The notes under the pieces: model-generated
Databases searched by the model: none
What the model was told of the DNA's origin: nothing
The model's input: the letters and a program-made list of their open reading frames with translations, nothing else
Shown: positions 1 to 7,112 of the stretch, piece after piece
Layout of the letters: every line of letters begins with the position of its first letter
Numbering within the stretch: position 1 is the stretch's first letter
Translations under genes and position numbers: made by a program
NCBI GenBank assembly: GCA_038235385.1
Contig: JBBSTY010000052.1
Coordinates: forward strand, 1 to 24,438
DNA length: 24,438 nt
Direction: 5' to 3'
DNA from: JBBSTY01 sp038235385
GTDB taxonomy: Bacteria; Actinomycetota; Acidimicrobiia; Acidimicrobiales; Acidimicrobilacustridaceae

Positions 1-53
1 CCACCCGCGACGCCGCGCACCACCCACCCTTCCTCCACCCTCAGGAGCATCCC

Positions 54-284
54 GTGCCCACGCCCGACCCGCTCGATCGCATCCGCACCGACCCCGAGCT
101 GATCGACCTCACCTCACGTCCCGGCGCGGCCGGTGGTCGCCGCCCCCTCCGCCACACCCATCGCCGACTGGTCGTGGCGCTGGCGAAGATCCAGGAGGTG
201 CCGGTCCGGCCGTCGACCAGCGACGACCACCCTGGCGGGAACCCCGATGACGGCCCGGTCCGTCACCACCACGGACCGGGCTGA
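54..284 (+). CDS. Small hypothetical protein (76 aa), doubtful
   Basis: A GTG start is preceded by AGGAG with a 6-nt spacer, a convincing ribosome binding site. The first 20 or so codons (beginning MPTPDPLDRIRTDPELIDL) have strong G/C third positions, as expected for this genome. After that the composition becomes Pro/Arg/His-rich and less gene-like, ending in a HHHGPG tail. I recognise no domain. It could be a short real gene, or the start of a longer gene broken by a frameshift. It is convergent with the hypothetical gene that ends at 438. Confidence 0.3.
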   Translation: MPTPDPLDRIRTDPELIDLTSRPGAAGGRRPLRHTHRRLVVALAKIQEVPVRPSTSDDHPGGNPDDGPVRHHHGPG

Positions 285-395
285 TCATCGTCGCTCGGCG
301 GACCGACCGGCTCCGGTGCCGGCGGAGCACAGGATCGGGGTTCGGCGACCGCCGGGTCGACGTGCCCCACCTGGCCCGCAGCATCGGCGCCCCCC

Positions 396-416
396 CGCCC
401 CGGGTACGACGGGGCG
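396..416 (-). terminator. Possible hairpin downstream of the 438-1939 operon
   Basis: CGCCCC (396-401) and GGGGCG (411-416) can pair around a 9-nt loop. The hairpin lies about 20 nt past the stop codon of the minus-strand gene ending at 438. There is no T-tract, and short G/C inverted repeats arise easily in this composition, so this is only a candidate. The rest of 285-437 shows nothing else I can support. Confidence 0.25.
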
Positions 417-437
417 CGGCAGGCACCCTGTCGCCCT

Positions 438-869
438 TCAGTCGGGTTCGTCGAAGGAGTAGTGGTCGGCCGCGTAGAAGCGGGCGTCCTCGCGCGACCG
501 GACCAGCAGCGGCGTCGCCGAGCGGCCCAGGGATCCGCCGAGCTGCGAGCTCACCGCGTTCCAGTCGATGTGGCGGTGGAAGAGCCAGTCGGCCGGCGAC
601 CGGTCGACGATGGTGACCCCCCGCACGGTGATCTTCTTGGCGGTGGGCCACAGGTTGTTGAAGCCCTCGCCGTCGTCCACCCCCACGAACACCCACTGCA
701 CGACCGCGTACGGGTCCGAAAGCAGCGCCCCTGGCGTCGCGAACGGTCCCTCGACATCGAACGAGAGGGGATGCAGGTGGTCGCGCAGGCCGTCCACGAC
801 GTCGTCGTAGACGGCGCGCACCACCTCCGCCTCCGGTGCGTCCAACGAGGTCGGCCGGTAGACGCTCAT
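438..869 (-). CDS. Hypothetical protein (143 aa), second gene of a two-gene operon
   Basis: The protein starts MSVYRPTSLDAPEAEVVRAV and ends YSFDEPD. It has no signal peptide or membrane segment and looks like a soluble alpha/beta protein, acidic near its C-terminus, with aromatic-rich patches (YAVVQWVFVGV; DWLFHRHIDW). I do not recognise the family. The ATG at 869 is preceded by AGGGAG, and its first bases overlap the stop of the upstream gene as ATGA (866-869). This is the classic arrangement for translational coupling, so the two proteins are probably made together and may interact. The frame stays open far upstream, but the ATGA junction and ribosome binding site decide the start. Confidence 0.8.
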   Translation of the reverse strand: MSVYRPTSLDAPEAEVVRAVYDDVVDGLRDHLHPLSFDVEGPFATPGALLSDPYAVVQWVFVGVDDGEGFNNLWPTAKKITVRGVTIVDRSPADWLFHRHIDWNAVSSQLGGSLGRSATPLLVRSREDARFYAADHYSFDEPD

Positions 870-1939
870 CGTGGTGCTCCCTTCGAGCCGTCGCGGGACG
901 ACGACCGGGATCGGCGCGGGCGGGACGGGGCCGAGGATCGGCGCGGGGGCACGTACTCGCGCCCGAAGGGCGTGGTACCGCCGTCGGCCTCCGACGGTTG
1001 GACGCACACGACGTCGCCGAGGCCGACGTAGGTGGGCCCGAACTCGGGGATGGCCCAGCTCCCGGTGGTGGTGGGGTGGTGATCGGGCAGATCGGGCATC
1101 TCGAGGTGGTGCTCGTGGGTCACCACCCACATGCCCTTGGGCGCACCGCGCCACGAGCGCGCCCCGACCGACGGGGGTGGTCCGATCGGCGCACGCACGA
1201 GCTCGTCGGTGGTCCAGGTCGTGGGCCGGAACGCGTCCTTGCCGTCGAGCGGGTTCTGCAGCACGGGCTTGCCGGAGCCGGGCGTGGCGAGCAGCGTGGT
1301 CACCTGGCCGGTGCCGTGGGACTCGTCCCACCGCCAGGTCACCCACCCCTCGAACCACCGTTGGGGGCACTTCCAGAACAGCTCGATGGGCAGCGTGCGT
1401 CGGGGACCCGAGCGAGGGATCTTCTCGCCGTGCTCCAGCCCGAGCGACACCTCGATGGTGCGGACGAGCGTCTGCCGCACGATCTCCTCGACGTCGCCGA
1501 AGTACTGCACCCAGAAGCCGGTGATCGGCCAGTTGCGCAGGGTCGTGGTCTCCGCCGCCAGCGCGTCGAGGACCCGGTGCACCTTGCGGGCATCCCGTTC
1601 GGTGAGCGAGGTCTTGCCCGCGGCCGTGGCGAACGCCTTGGCGCCGACCCTCGCCTTCACCTGCTTGAGGAACGGGTCTTGACGACGGGCGGGGAGCACC
1701 CCGGTGCCCGTCCAGCCGAACCAGTCCGACCGCAGGTGGCCGACCCGCTTCGGTTCGGTCTCGTAGTCGGGGTCCTTGTCGAGGGCCGGCGACTGCAGGA
1801 ACCCCGTATCGGACACCGGCACCGACGGGTTGCGCAGGAGCGCGAGCACCTGCGCCGAGCGTCCCGGAGCACCGTTCAGGTAGTCCTCGAGCACGCTCAA
1901 CCACCCACCCTTCTCGAGGTGGTACGGCATTCCCGGCAT
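866..1939 (-). CDS. Hypothetical protein (357 aa), first gene of a two-gene operon
   Basis: The ATG at 1939 has a near-perfect ribosome binding site (GGAGGTGA), which is why it is preferred to the in-frame ATG 42 nt upstream. The protein starts MPGMPYHLEKGGWLSVLEDY. It is soluble-looking and rich in Trp/Phe/Arg (RSDWFGWTGTG, FWKCPQRWFEGWVTWRWDES), with a helical middle (about residues 110-180) and a disordered Pro/Arg/Ser tail after about residue 325. I see no Walker, HTH, protease or glycosyltransferase motif and cannot name a family. The Trp-rich segment around residues 185-205 looks like a folded core and is the best search handle. It is coupled by ATGA overlap to the 143-aa gene. Confidence 0.8.
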   Translation of the reverse strand: MPGMPYHLEKGGWLSVLEDYLNGAPGRSAQVLALLRNPSVPVSDTGFLQSPALDKDPDYETEPKRVGHLRSDWFGWTGTGVLPARRQDPFLKQVKARVGAKAFATAAGKTSLTERDARKVHRVLDALAAETTTLRNWPITGFWVQYFGDVEEIVRQTLVRTIEVSLGLEHGEKIPRSGPRRTLPIELFWKCPQRWFEGWVTWRWDESHGTGQVTTLLATPGSGKPVLQNPLDGKDAFRPTTWTTDELVRAPIGPPPSVGARSWRGAPKGMWVVTHEHHLEMPDLPDHHPTTTGSWAIPEFGPTYVGLGDVVCVQPSEADGGTTPFGREYVPPRRSSAPSRPRRSRSSSRDGSKGAPR

Positions 1940-1979
1940 GGTCACCTCCGACTCATCGGTTGTGATTGATGGTTGGCGC

Positions 1980-1985
1980 ACCTTA
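1980..1985 (-). promoter_or_regulatory. Candidate -10 box for the two-gene hypothetical operon
   Basis: TAAGGT on the minus strand matches the actinobacterial TANNNT -10 pattern. It would give a leader of about 34 nt carrying the GGAGGTGA ribosome binding site of the 357-aa gene. No convincing -35 is visible, and the heptamer array begins some 55 nt further upstream. Confidence 0.3.
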
Positions 1986-2040
1986 GAGCAGGATCCGGCC
2001 CGGCGCCGGGGTACCCGGTGCTCGGGTGCTCGGCGCCGTC

Positions 2041-2151
2041 AGCGATCAGCGATCAGCGATCAGCGATCAGCGATCAGCGATCAGCGATCAGCGATCAGCG
2101 ATCAGCGATCAGCGATCAGCGATCAGCGATCAGCGATCAGCGATCAGCGAT
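2041..2151. repeat. Tandem heptamer array, AGCGATC x about 16
   Basis: There are fifteen perfect copies of AGCGATC (2041-2145) plus a six-base partial copy (2146-2151), with no interruption. The array lies between two minus-strand genes. The last Arg codon and the TGA stop of the SARP regulator fall in its first unit as read on the minus strand. Because 7 is not a multiple of 3, the minus strand meets TGA in all three frames, while the plus strand stays open in all frames. Copy-number change would therefore alter only non-coding spacing. Each unit contains GATC. It is a perfect candidate for slippage (VNTR). Confidence 0.97.
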
Positions 2152-5100
2152 GCGACCACAGCTGGTCGAGCTCGACCGGCCAACCCGGCAGCATCCGGAT
2201 GCCGCGCCCGAGGGTGGCGTCCACCGCGGGCGCCACCGCGTCGGCGAGCAGCTCGTCGCCGGACAGGGCGGCGATCGTCGCTGCGGCGACCACCGCGGGG
2301 AGCCAGTTGAGGGTGAGGGGACGGTCGAGGCGGTGGCGGCGGGTGCGGCACCGCTCGAGCGCGCGGTCGAGACGACCCGTCCCGGCCTCGACGAGGGCCA
2401 CGAAGGGCCACGGCTCGCGCCCGGTCTCCTCGGCGAGCCTCGCCAGCGCCGCATCGGCGGCGTCGGCGTCGCCGCGGGCGACCGCACCGCACGCCAGGAC
2501 CGGGAGGGCGATGGCGTGGGCGAACGGGTAGGACGACCGGATGGCCAGGCGTTCGGACTCCTCGGCCAGCACCATGCTGCGGTGCCACTCGCCCTGGGCG
2601 CCCGCCATCGCCGCTTCGAGCGCCCGGGTGAGCGTGAGCTCGGACCAGAACCGCAACGGGAGCTGCAGATCGAGGGCGCGGTCGATGGCGCGCCTCGCCT
2701 GACGCCGGTCGCCGACGAGGAGCTGACGCAGGGCCAACCGCCCGGCTCCCCAGGAGGCGACCCAGGGATCGCCGGCGGCGAGCGCCCCCTCGACGCTGCG
2801 ATCGAGCAACCGATCGGCGCGCGTGAGGTCGAGGCTGCCGATGGCGATGAGGCCCTCGGCGAAGTCGACCTCGGCCAGGACCACCGCCAGGTCGTCCTCG
2901 TTGGCCAGCCGACGCGCGTCGTCGAGGTGGCGGTGGGCGTCGTCGAGATCGTCCCGGGCGAACGCCTCCTCGGCGAGTTGGGCCGCGCCCCGGGCGCGGA
3001 GCAGCGCGCTGTTCGACCCCGTGTCGTGCGCGACGTAGCGGCGGAGCTCCGCGCTCGACGCCAACGGGTCGATCGTGCCGGTGGCGCTGTCGGTGAGCGC
3101 CATGGCGATGCGGTGGCGGACGAGCAGCGCCCGGCCCTCGGTGACGGTGTCGCCGGCGGCCTGCGCGTCGGCGACCGCCCGGTCGAGCGCCGGACGAGCG
3201 CGCGACTCGTCGTGGTCGCGGAAGTGGGCGGTGCCGGCGAGGAACGTCAGCGGGGTCCCGTCGTCGAGCACGGTGGCGCCGTGCTCGAGCGCGACCCCGG
3301 ACTGGTGCGCGGCGTCCCCCCACGCGCCGGCACGCACGCTCTGCTCCAGCGCCGCCAGTGCCCACTCGGCGAGCAGGTCGTCGTCGGGCCAGGTGCGCTC
3401 GAGCTCCCGCGCCGCGTGGAGCACGTGCACGACCAGCGCAGGTGGTGCCGCGAAGTCGGGATCCAACGCCACGAAGCCGTCGGCATCTATGAGCACCGCC
3501 ACCAGCCGCCGCAGCAGGTGGGCCCGCCGGGTGAGGGCCAGGCGGTCCATGAGCACACCCCGCAGCCGTGGGTCGGTCCACCGCACCGCGTCGTGATCGA
3601 GCCGGACCAGGCCGCGGTCGGACGCCGCGATGAGCGCGTCGACGACCGTGTCGACGCGGCAGTCGAGAGTGGCCGCCACGATGCCGACCACCGTCGCCAC
3701 CGGTCGGACGGTCTCGGCCAGCGGCGCCAGCACCATGGCGGTGAGGATGTCGATCTCCGCGGCGTCGAGGAGATCGAGCCGGTCGAGCACCGAGCTGAGG
3801 ATGTCGGCGGGCGCTCCGGCATCGGGCTCGGAGCCGAGGGCGACGTCGACGGCGCCCGCTCGCGCCCGCACCGCGCCGGAGGCGACCCATCGATCGAGGA
3901 TGCCGAGGAGCACCAGCGGGTTGCCGTCGCTCGAGGTGAGCAGGCGCCGGACCATGGCGCTGGTGGGGTGCAGGCCGGTCATCGCGTGCAGCAGGGCGGC
4001 GGTGCCCGACTCGGTGAGCGGCGCCAGCTCGATGCGGTCGGCGAAACCGACCCGCCCGATCCGATCGAGCGTGGCGTGCCCCGGCACGGCGCCGTCGAGG
4101 CGACGGTGGGTGCCGACCACGAGGAGGGACAGATCGCCGACCGCAGCACGGGTCTCGGCCTCGGCGAGGAACAGGTCGAGGGCGGTTGCCGTGTCCGAGT
4201 CGGCCCAGTGGAGGTCTTCGAGCACCAGCACCGTGAACGATCCAGCCAGCGCGTCGAGAAGGGCCCGCACGAGCGTGGTGGTGGCGCTCGTGGGGTCGCG
4301 GTCGACGACGAGCTCGCCGAGATCGGCGGGGTCCGGGGCACCCCGCGCGCCCGATGTCGGTCCGAGGGCCTGGACCCCGAGCGCGGACGCGAGGGACCCG
4401 AAGGGTCCGAGCGCGGTGCGGAACTCGGGGATGCACCGACCGGTGAGCACCCGGGCGCCCGCGCCGCGGGCGCTGGTCACGGCGATGTCGACCATCCGGG
4501 TCTTGCCGATGCCGGCCTCGCCGCTGAAGAGCACCATGGCCGGCCGGCCCGACGCGGCCTGGTCGAGCGCGGCGCGCATCCGCCCGCGCGCATCCTCGCG
4601 CTCGACGAGCGGGGCGACGGCCAACGACGTGGCCGTCAGCGAGCGCCACGGCGACGACTCGCGACCCACGGGCTCGTCGTCGCCCGGCGGACGTCCCGGA
4701 GGGGGGCCGGGCGGCGAGGCCGCGGTCGCCCGACCGGGCACCGGCGCGACGACGGCGGGTCCGGCCGCGACCTCGCCGGCGATCACGGCCCGTTCCAGAT
4801 CGGCCAGCCGCGCCGAGGGCTCGAGACCGGTCTCGTCGATGAAGCGGGCGCGGACGTCCTGGTAGCAGCGCACCGCCTCGACGGATCGACCGGCGAGCGC
4901 GAAGGCCCGGATCCGAGCGGACCAGAAGCCCTCCCGATAGGGATCGATCTCGGTGAGCTCGGCGGTGCTGGCGATCACGTCGTCGATGCGCCCCAACTCG
5001 AGCAGGCAGTGGAGCCGCCGCTCGTGAGCGCCCAGCCGGCGCCCCTCCAACCGGACCGCGGCGGGCCGGGCGAACTCCTCGTCGGCGAACTCGGCGAACG

Positions 5101-5491
5101 CGGCACCGTGCCACAGCGCGAGGGCATCGTCGAGGACGGCGAGCTCGTCTCGGGCGCCGAGGCCGTCGGCCGAGGTGAGCAGGTCCTCGAAGCGATCGGC
5201 GTCGCACTCGCCGACATCGAGGTCGAGCAGGTAGCCCGCCGGCACCCGCCGCACGCGGTCGTTGCCGATCGATGTGCGCAGCCGGGACACCTTCGATTGC
5301 AGGGAGTTGAGCGCCGTGGCCGGTGGCGCGCCCTGCCAGACGACCTCGCTCAGCAGATCCACCGAGACCGGCGAGCGCCGGTGCACGGCGAGCGCGGCCA
5401 ACAGGCGGCGCTGCTGCGGCGACCCCGGGATCACCCCGTTGACGCTCAGCGGACCCAACACCGTGCACAGCACCGCCGCTCTGTGTACCAC
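2144..5491 (-). CDS. SARP/AfsR-type transcriptional regulator with ATPase and TPR-like regions (about 1115 aa)
   Basis: The N-terminus (VLGPLSVNG ... QQRRLLAALAVH) is the OmpR-like winged helix of SARP regulators, followed by a bacterial transcriptional activation domain (about residues 100-245; EIDPYREGFW, ARFIDETGLEPS). A Pro/Gly linker leads to a P-loop ATPase with Walker A GEAGIGKTR near residue 322 and Walker B LVLEDLHWAD near residue 424. The C-terminal 500 residues are Ala/Leu/Arg-rich helices resembling TPR repeats. There is no LuxR HTH at the C-terminus. Such proteins activate target genes in response to ATP/ADP or ligand state. GTG 5491 is taken as the start. GTG 5473 (giving MLCTVLGPLSV) fits the usual family N-terminus at least as well, and neither has a clear ribosome binding site. 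The gene is divergent from the SIMPL lipoprotein. Confidence 0.92.
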   Translation of the reverse strand: MVHRAAVLCTVLGPLSVNGVIPGSPQQRRLLAALAVHRRSPVSVDLLSEVVWQGAPPATALNSLQSKVSRLRTSIGNDRVRRVPAGYLLDLDVGECDADRFEDLLTSADGLGARDELAVLDDALALWHGAAFAEFADEEFARPAAVRLEGRRLGAHERRLHCLLELGRIDDVIASTAELTEIDPYREGFWSARIRAFALAGRSVEAVRCYQDVRARFIDETGLEPSARLADLERAVIAGEVAAGPAVVAPVPGRATAASPPGPPPGRPPGDDEPVGRESSPWRSLTATSLAVAPLVEREDARGRMRAALDQAASGRPAMVLFSGEAGIGKTRMVDIAVTSARGAGARVLTGRCIPEFRTALGPFGSLASALGVQALGPTSGARGAPDPADLGELVVDRDPTSATTTLVRALLDALAGSFTVLVLEDLHWADSDTATALDLFLAEAETRAAVGDLSLLVVGTHRRLDGAVPGHATLDRIGRVGFADRIELAPLTESGTAALLHAMTGLHPTSAMVRRLLTSSDGNPLVLLGILDRWVASGAVRARAGAVDVALGSEPDAGAPADILSSVLDRLDLLDAAEIDILTAMVLAPLAETVRPVATVVGIVAATLDCRVDTVVDALIAASDRGLVRLDHDAVRWTDPRLRGVLMDRLALTRRAHLLRRLVAVLIDADGFVALDPDFAAPPALVVHVLHAARELERTWPDDDLLAEWALAALEQSVRAGAWGDAAHQSGVALEHGATVLDDGTPLTFLAGTAHFRDHDESRARPALDRAVADAQAAGDTVTEGRALLVRHRIAMALTDSATGTIDPLASSAELRRYVAHDTGSNSALLRARGAAQLAEEAFARDDLDDAHRHLDDARRLANEDDLAVVLAEVDFAEGLIAIGSLDLTRADRLLDRSVEGALAAGDPWVASWGAGRLALRQLLVGDRRQARRAIDRALDLQLPLRFWSELTLTRALEAAMAGAQGEWHRSMVLAEESERLAIRSSYPFAHAIALPVLACGAVARGDADAADAALARLAEETGREPWPFVALVEAGTGRLDRALERCRTRRHRLDRPLTLNWLPAVVAAATIAALSGDELLADAVAPAVDATLGRGIRMLPGWPVELDQLWSHR

Positions 5492-5593
5492 GTCGCCGGC
5501 GTGCGGGCCGGACCTCCGACCGGTCGGGCACGGCGGGAACCAGATGCCGGTTCGGGTCGTCCCACGACCACCACGACCCCGAGGAGAACCACC

Positions 5594-6373
5594 ATGACGA
5601 CCGAACCTGCCCGTCGAACGGCCCGGCCCGCGAGGCTCGCCCTCGCCGCCGCCATCGCCGCCGGGACCGTGCTGCTCGCCGCCGGCTGCGGGGCCGCACC
5701 GTCGACGCCCACCGTCAACGTGGATGCCTCCGGACCGGTCGGGACGGGCAACGCCAACGGGGTCACCATCGCCGGCACCGGCGAGGTGGAGGGCAAGCCC
5801 GACACCCTCACCATCTCGTTCGGGGTCTCGGTCAAGCGCGACACCGTCGACGCCGCCGTGAACGACAACGCCGCCGTGGCGACCTCGATGCTCCAGGCGC
5901 TGATCGAGCAGGGCGTGACCGAGGACGACGTCCAGACCCGCAACTACTCGGTGCAGCCCTCGTTCACCTACACCGAGGGCCAGGCGGTGCCGAACGGCTA
6001 CCAGGTCGACAACACCGTCACGGTGGCGCTGCGCGATCTCGAGGGAGCGGGTGCCGCCATCGACGCGGTCACCGCCTCGGGTGGCGACGCCGTGCGCGTG
6101 CAGGGGGTCTCGTTCTCCCTCGACGACGACAGCGAGGCGATCGCCACCGCCCGCGAGAAGGCGTTCGACGATGCCCGGCTGAAGGCCGAGCAGTACGCGA
6201 CGCTCAGCGGCAGGCCGCTCGGCGACGTCGAGTCGGTGGCCGAGGTGACCAACTCGGGCCAGGCGGTCTACCAATCGGCGGCGGCCGATTCGGCGTACGC
6301 CGAATCCACGCCCATCCGTCCCGGCGAGGTCACGACCTCGGTCAGCATCACCGTGCGGTACCGGTTCGGATGA
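5594..6373 (+). CDS. SIMPL domain (DUF541) lipoprotein, 259 aa
   Basis: A hydrophobic signal segment ends in the lipobox LLAAGC, with the lipidated Cys at residue 32. A SIMPL/DUF541 domain follows (about residues 55-258): ITIAGTGEVEGKPDTLTIS-like start, V..RD.VDAAV repeats, then the typical GVTEDDVQTRNYSVQP segment and a final SVSITVRYRF strand. Family members are periplasmic or surface proteins of uncertain role, some linked to stress or envelope interaction. The start ATG follows GAGGAG with a 7-nt spacer. The very long open frame upstream is antisense to the SARP gene and not coding. A hairpin (6393-6416) follows the stop. Confidence 0.93.
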   Translation: MTTEPARRTARPARLALAAAIAAGTVLLAAGCGAAPSTPTVNVDASGPVGTGNANGVTIAGTGEVEGKPDTLTISFGVSVKRDTVDAAVNDNAAVATSMLQALIEQGVTEDDVQTRNYSVQPSFTYTEGQAVPNGYQVDNTVTVALRDLEGAGAAIDAVTASGGDAVRVQGVSFSLDDDSEAIATAREKAFDDARLKAEQYATLSGRPLGDVESVAEVTNSGQAVYQSAAADSAYAESTPIRPGEVTTSVSITVRYRFG

Positions 6374-6392
6374 CCGCCGGTGCGGGCCGCCG

Positions 6393-6416
6393 TCGGCCCC
6401 GGAACATCGGGGCCGA
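6393..6416 (+). terminator. Hairpin terminator candidate after the SIMPL gene
   Basis: TCGGCCCC (6393-6400) and GGGGCCGA (6409-6416) form a perfect 8-bp stem with an 8-nt loop, 20 nt after the stop codon and just before the promoter of the DtxR gene. There is no T-tract, which is common for terminators in high-GC actinobacteria. Confidence 0.5.
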
Positions 6417-6433
6417 TCGTCGGGGTTCGGCAC

Positions 6434-6446
6434 TAGGCTGACGACG
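6434..6446 (+). promoter_or_regulatory. Leaderless-type promoter (-10 TAGGCT) of the DtxR gene
   Basis: TAGGCT at 6434-6439 fits the TANNNT consensus and sits exactly 7 nt before the ATG at 6447, so transcription would start at or next to the start codon. No ribosome binding site precedes the gene, which agrees with leaderless translation. No good -35 is visible. Confidence 0.55.
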
Positions 6447-7112
6447 ATGGCTGCGTACAAGACCCCCGAGTACCACCCCGCGTTCGAGGAGTACTGCGAG
6501 ACGATCTTCGAGCTGGAGGAGGACGCGGTCGACGTCATCCAGGCCCGGATCGCCGAACGCCTCGAGGTGTCGCGCCCCGCCGTCTCGGAGATGATCAAGC
6601 GGATGGAGCAGGAGGGGTTGGTGTCGATCGACGGCACCATCAGCCTCACCCCCTACGGCACCCGCCTGGCCGAGACCGTCGTCCGCCGCCACCGCATCGC
6701 CGAGGTCTTCCTCACCGAGATCCTCGGGCTGTCGTGGGCCGAGGCCCACAGCGAGGCCGGTCGGTGGGAGCACGTGATCTCCGACCGGGTGGAGAAGGCC
6801 ATGATCACGCTCCTCGGTGACCCCACCACCTGCCCCCACGGCAACCCCATCCCGGGCTCGAACTACGCGCCGCCCGATGCCGTCACCCTCGACCGCCTCG
6901 CCGTCGGCGACCACTTCGTGGTCAGCCGGATCCCCGAGGAGCTCGAGTTCGAGCCCGGCCTGCTCGACTACCTCGAGACGGCGTCGCTCGTCCCGGGGAG
7001 CAACGGCACCGTCACCGCCGCCTCACCCGACGGCACCACCACCGTCGAGATCGCCGGCCAGCACGTCGGCATCGGCCAGTTCGCCAGCGAGCGCATCCTC
7101 GTCACCACCTGA
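6447..7112 (+). CDS. DtxR/IdeR/MntR-family metal-dependent transcriptional regulator, 221 aa
   Basis: N-terminal winged HTH (residues 10-70; recognition helix around SRPAVSEMIKRMEQEGLV), dimerisation domain with the hallmark RWEHVIS (106-112), then a conserved NPIPG segment and a C-terminal FeoA/SH3-like domain (about 145-221). Site-1 ligands equivalent to DtxR His79, Glu83 and His98 are present as His82, Glu86 and His101. Of site 2, Glu108 and His109 are kept, but the equivalent of Met10 is Glu15 and the equivalent of Cys102 is Gly105. This suggests altered metal preference (possibly Mn) or altered activation. It probably binds operators when metal-loaded and lies next to an iron-type ABC operon. 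Its 3' end overlaps the convergent membrane gene by 90 nt. Confidence 0.93.
   Translation: MAAYKTPEYHPAFEEYCETIFELEEDAVDVIQARIAERLEVSRPAVSEMIKRMEQEGLVSIDGTISLTPYGTRLAETVVRRHRIAEVFLTEILGLSWAEAHSEAGRWEHVISDRVEKAMITLLGDPTTCPHGNPIPGSNYAPPDAVTLDRLAVGDHFVVSRIPEELEFEPGLLDYLETASLVPGSNGTVTAASPDGTTTVEIAGQHVGIGQFASERILVTT

Noticed and set aside
2041..2151. CRISPR array
   Set aside because: Contiguous 7-bp units without spacers; a simple tandem repeat.
1973..5593. Very long plus-strand open frame running through the SARP gene into the SIMPL gene
   Set aside because: It is antisense to a clear SARP/ATPase protein and gives Gly/Arg/Glu-rich sequence without domains. Only the part from ATG 5594, with its own ribosome binding site and lipobox, is real.
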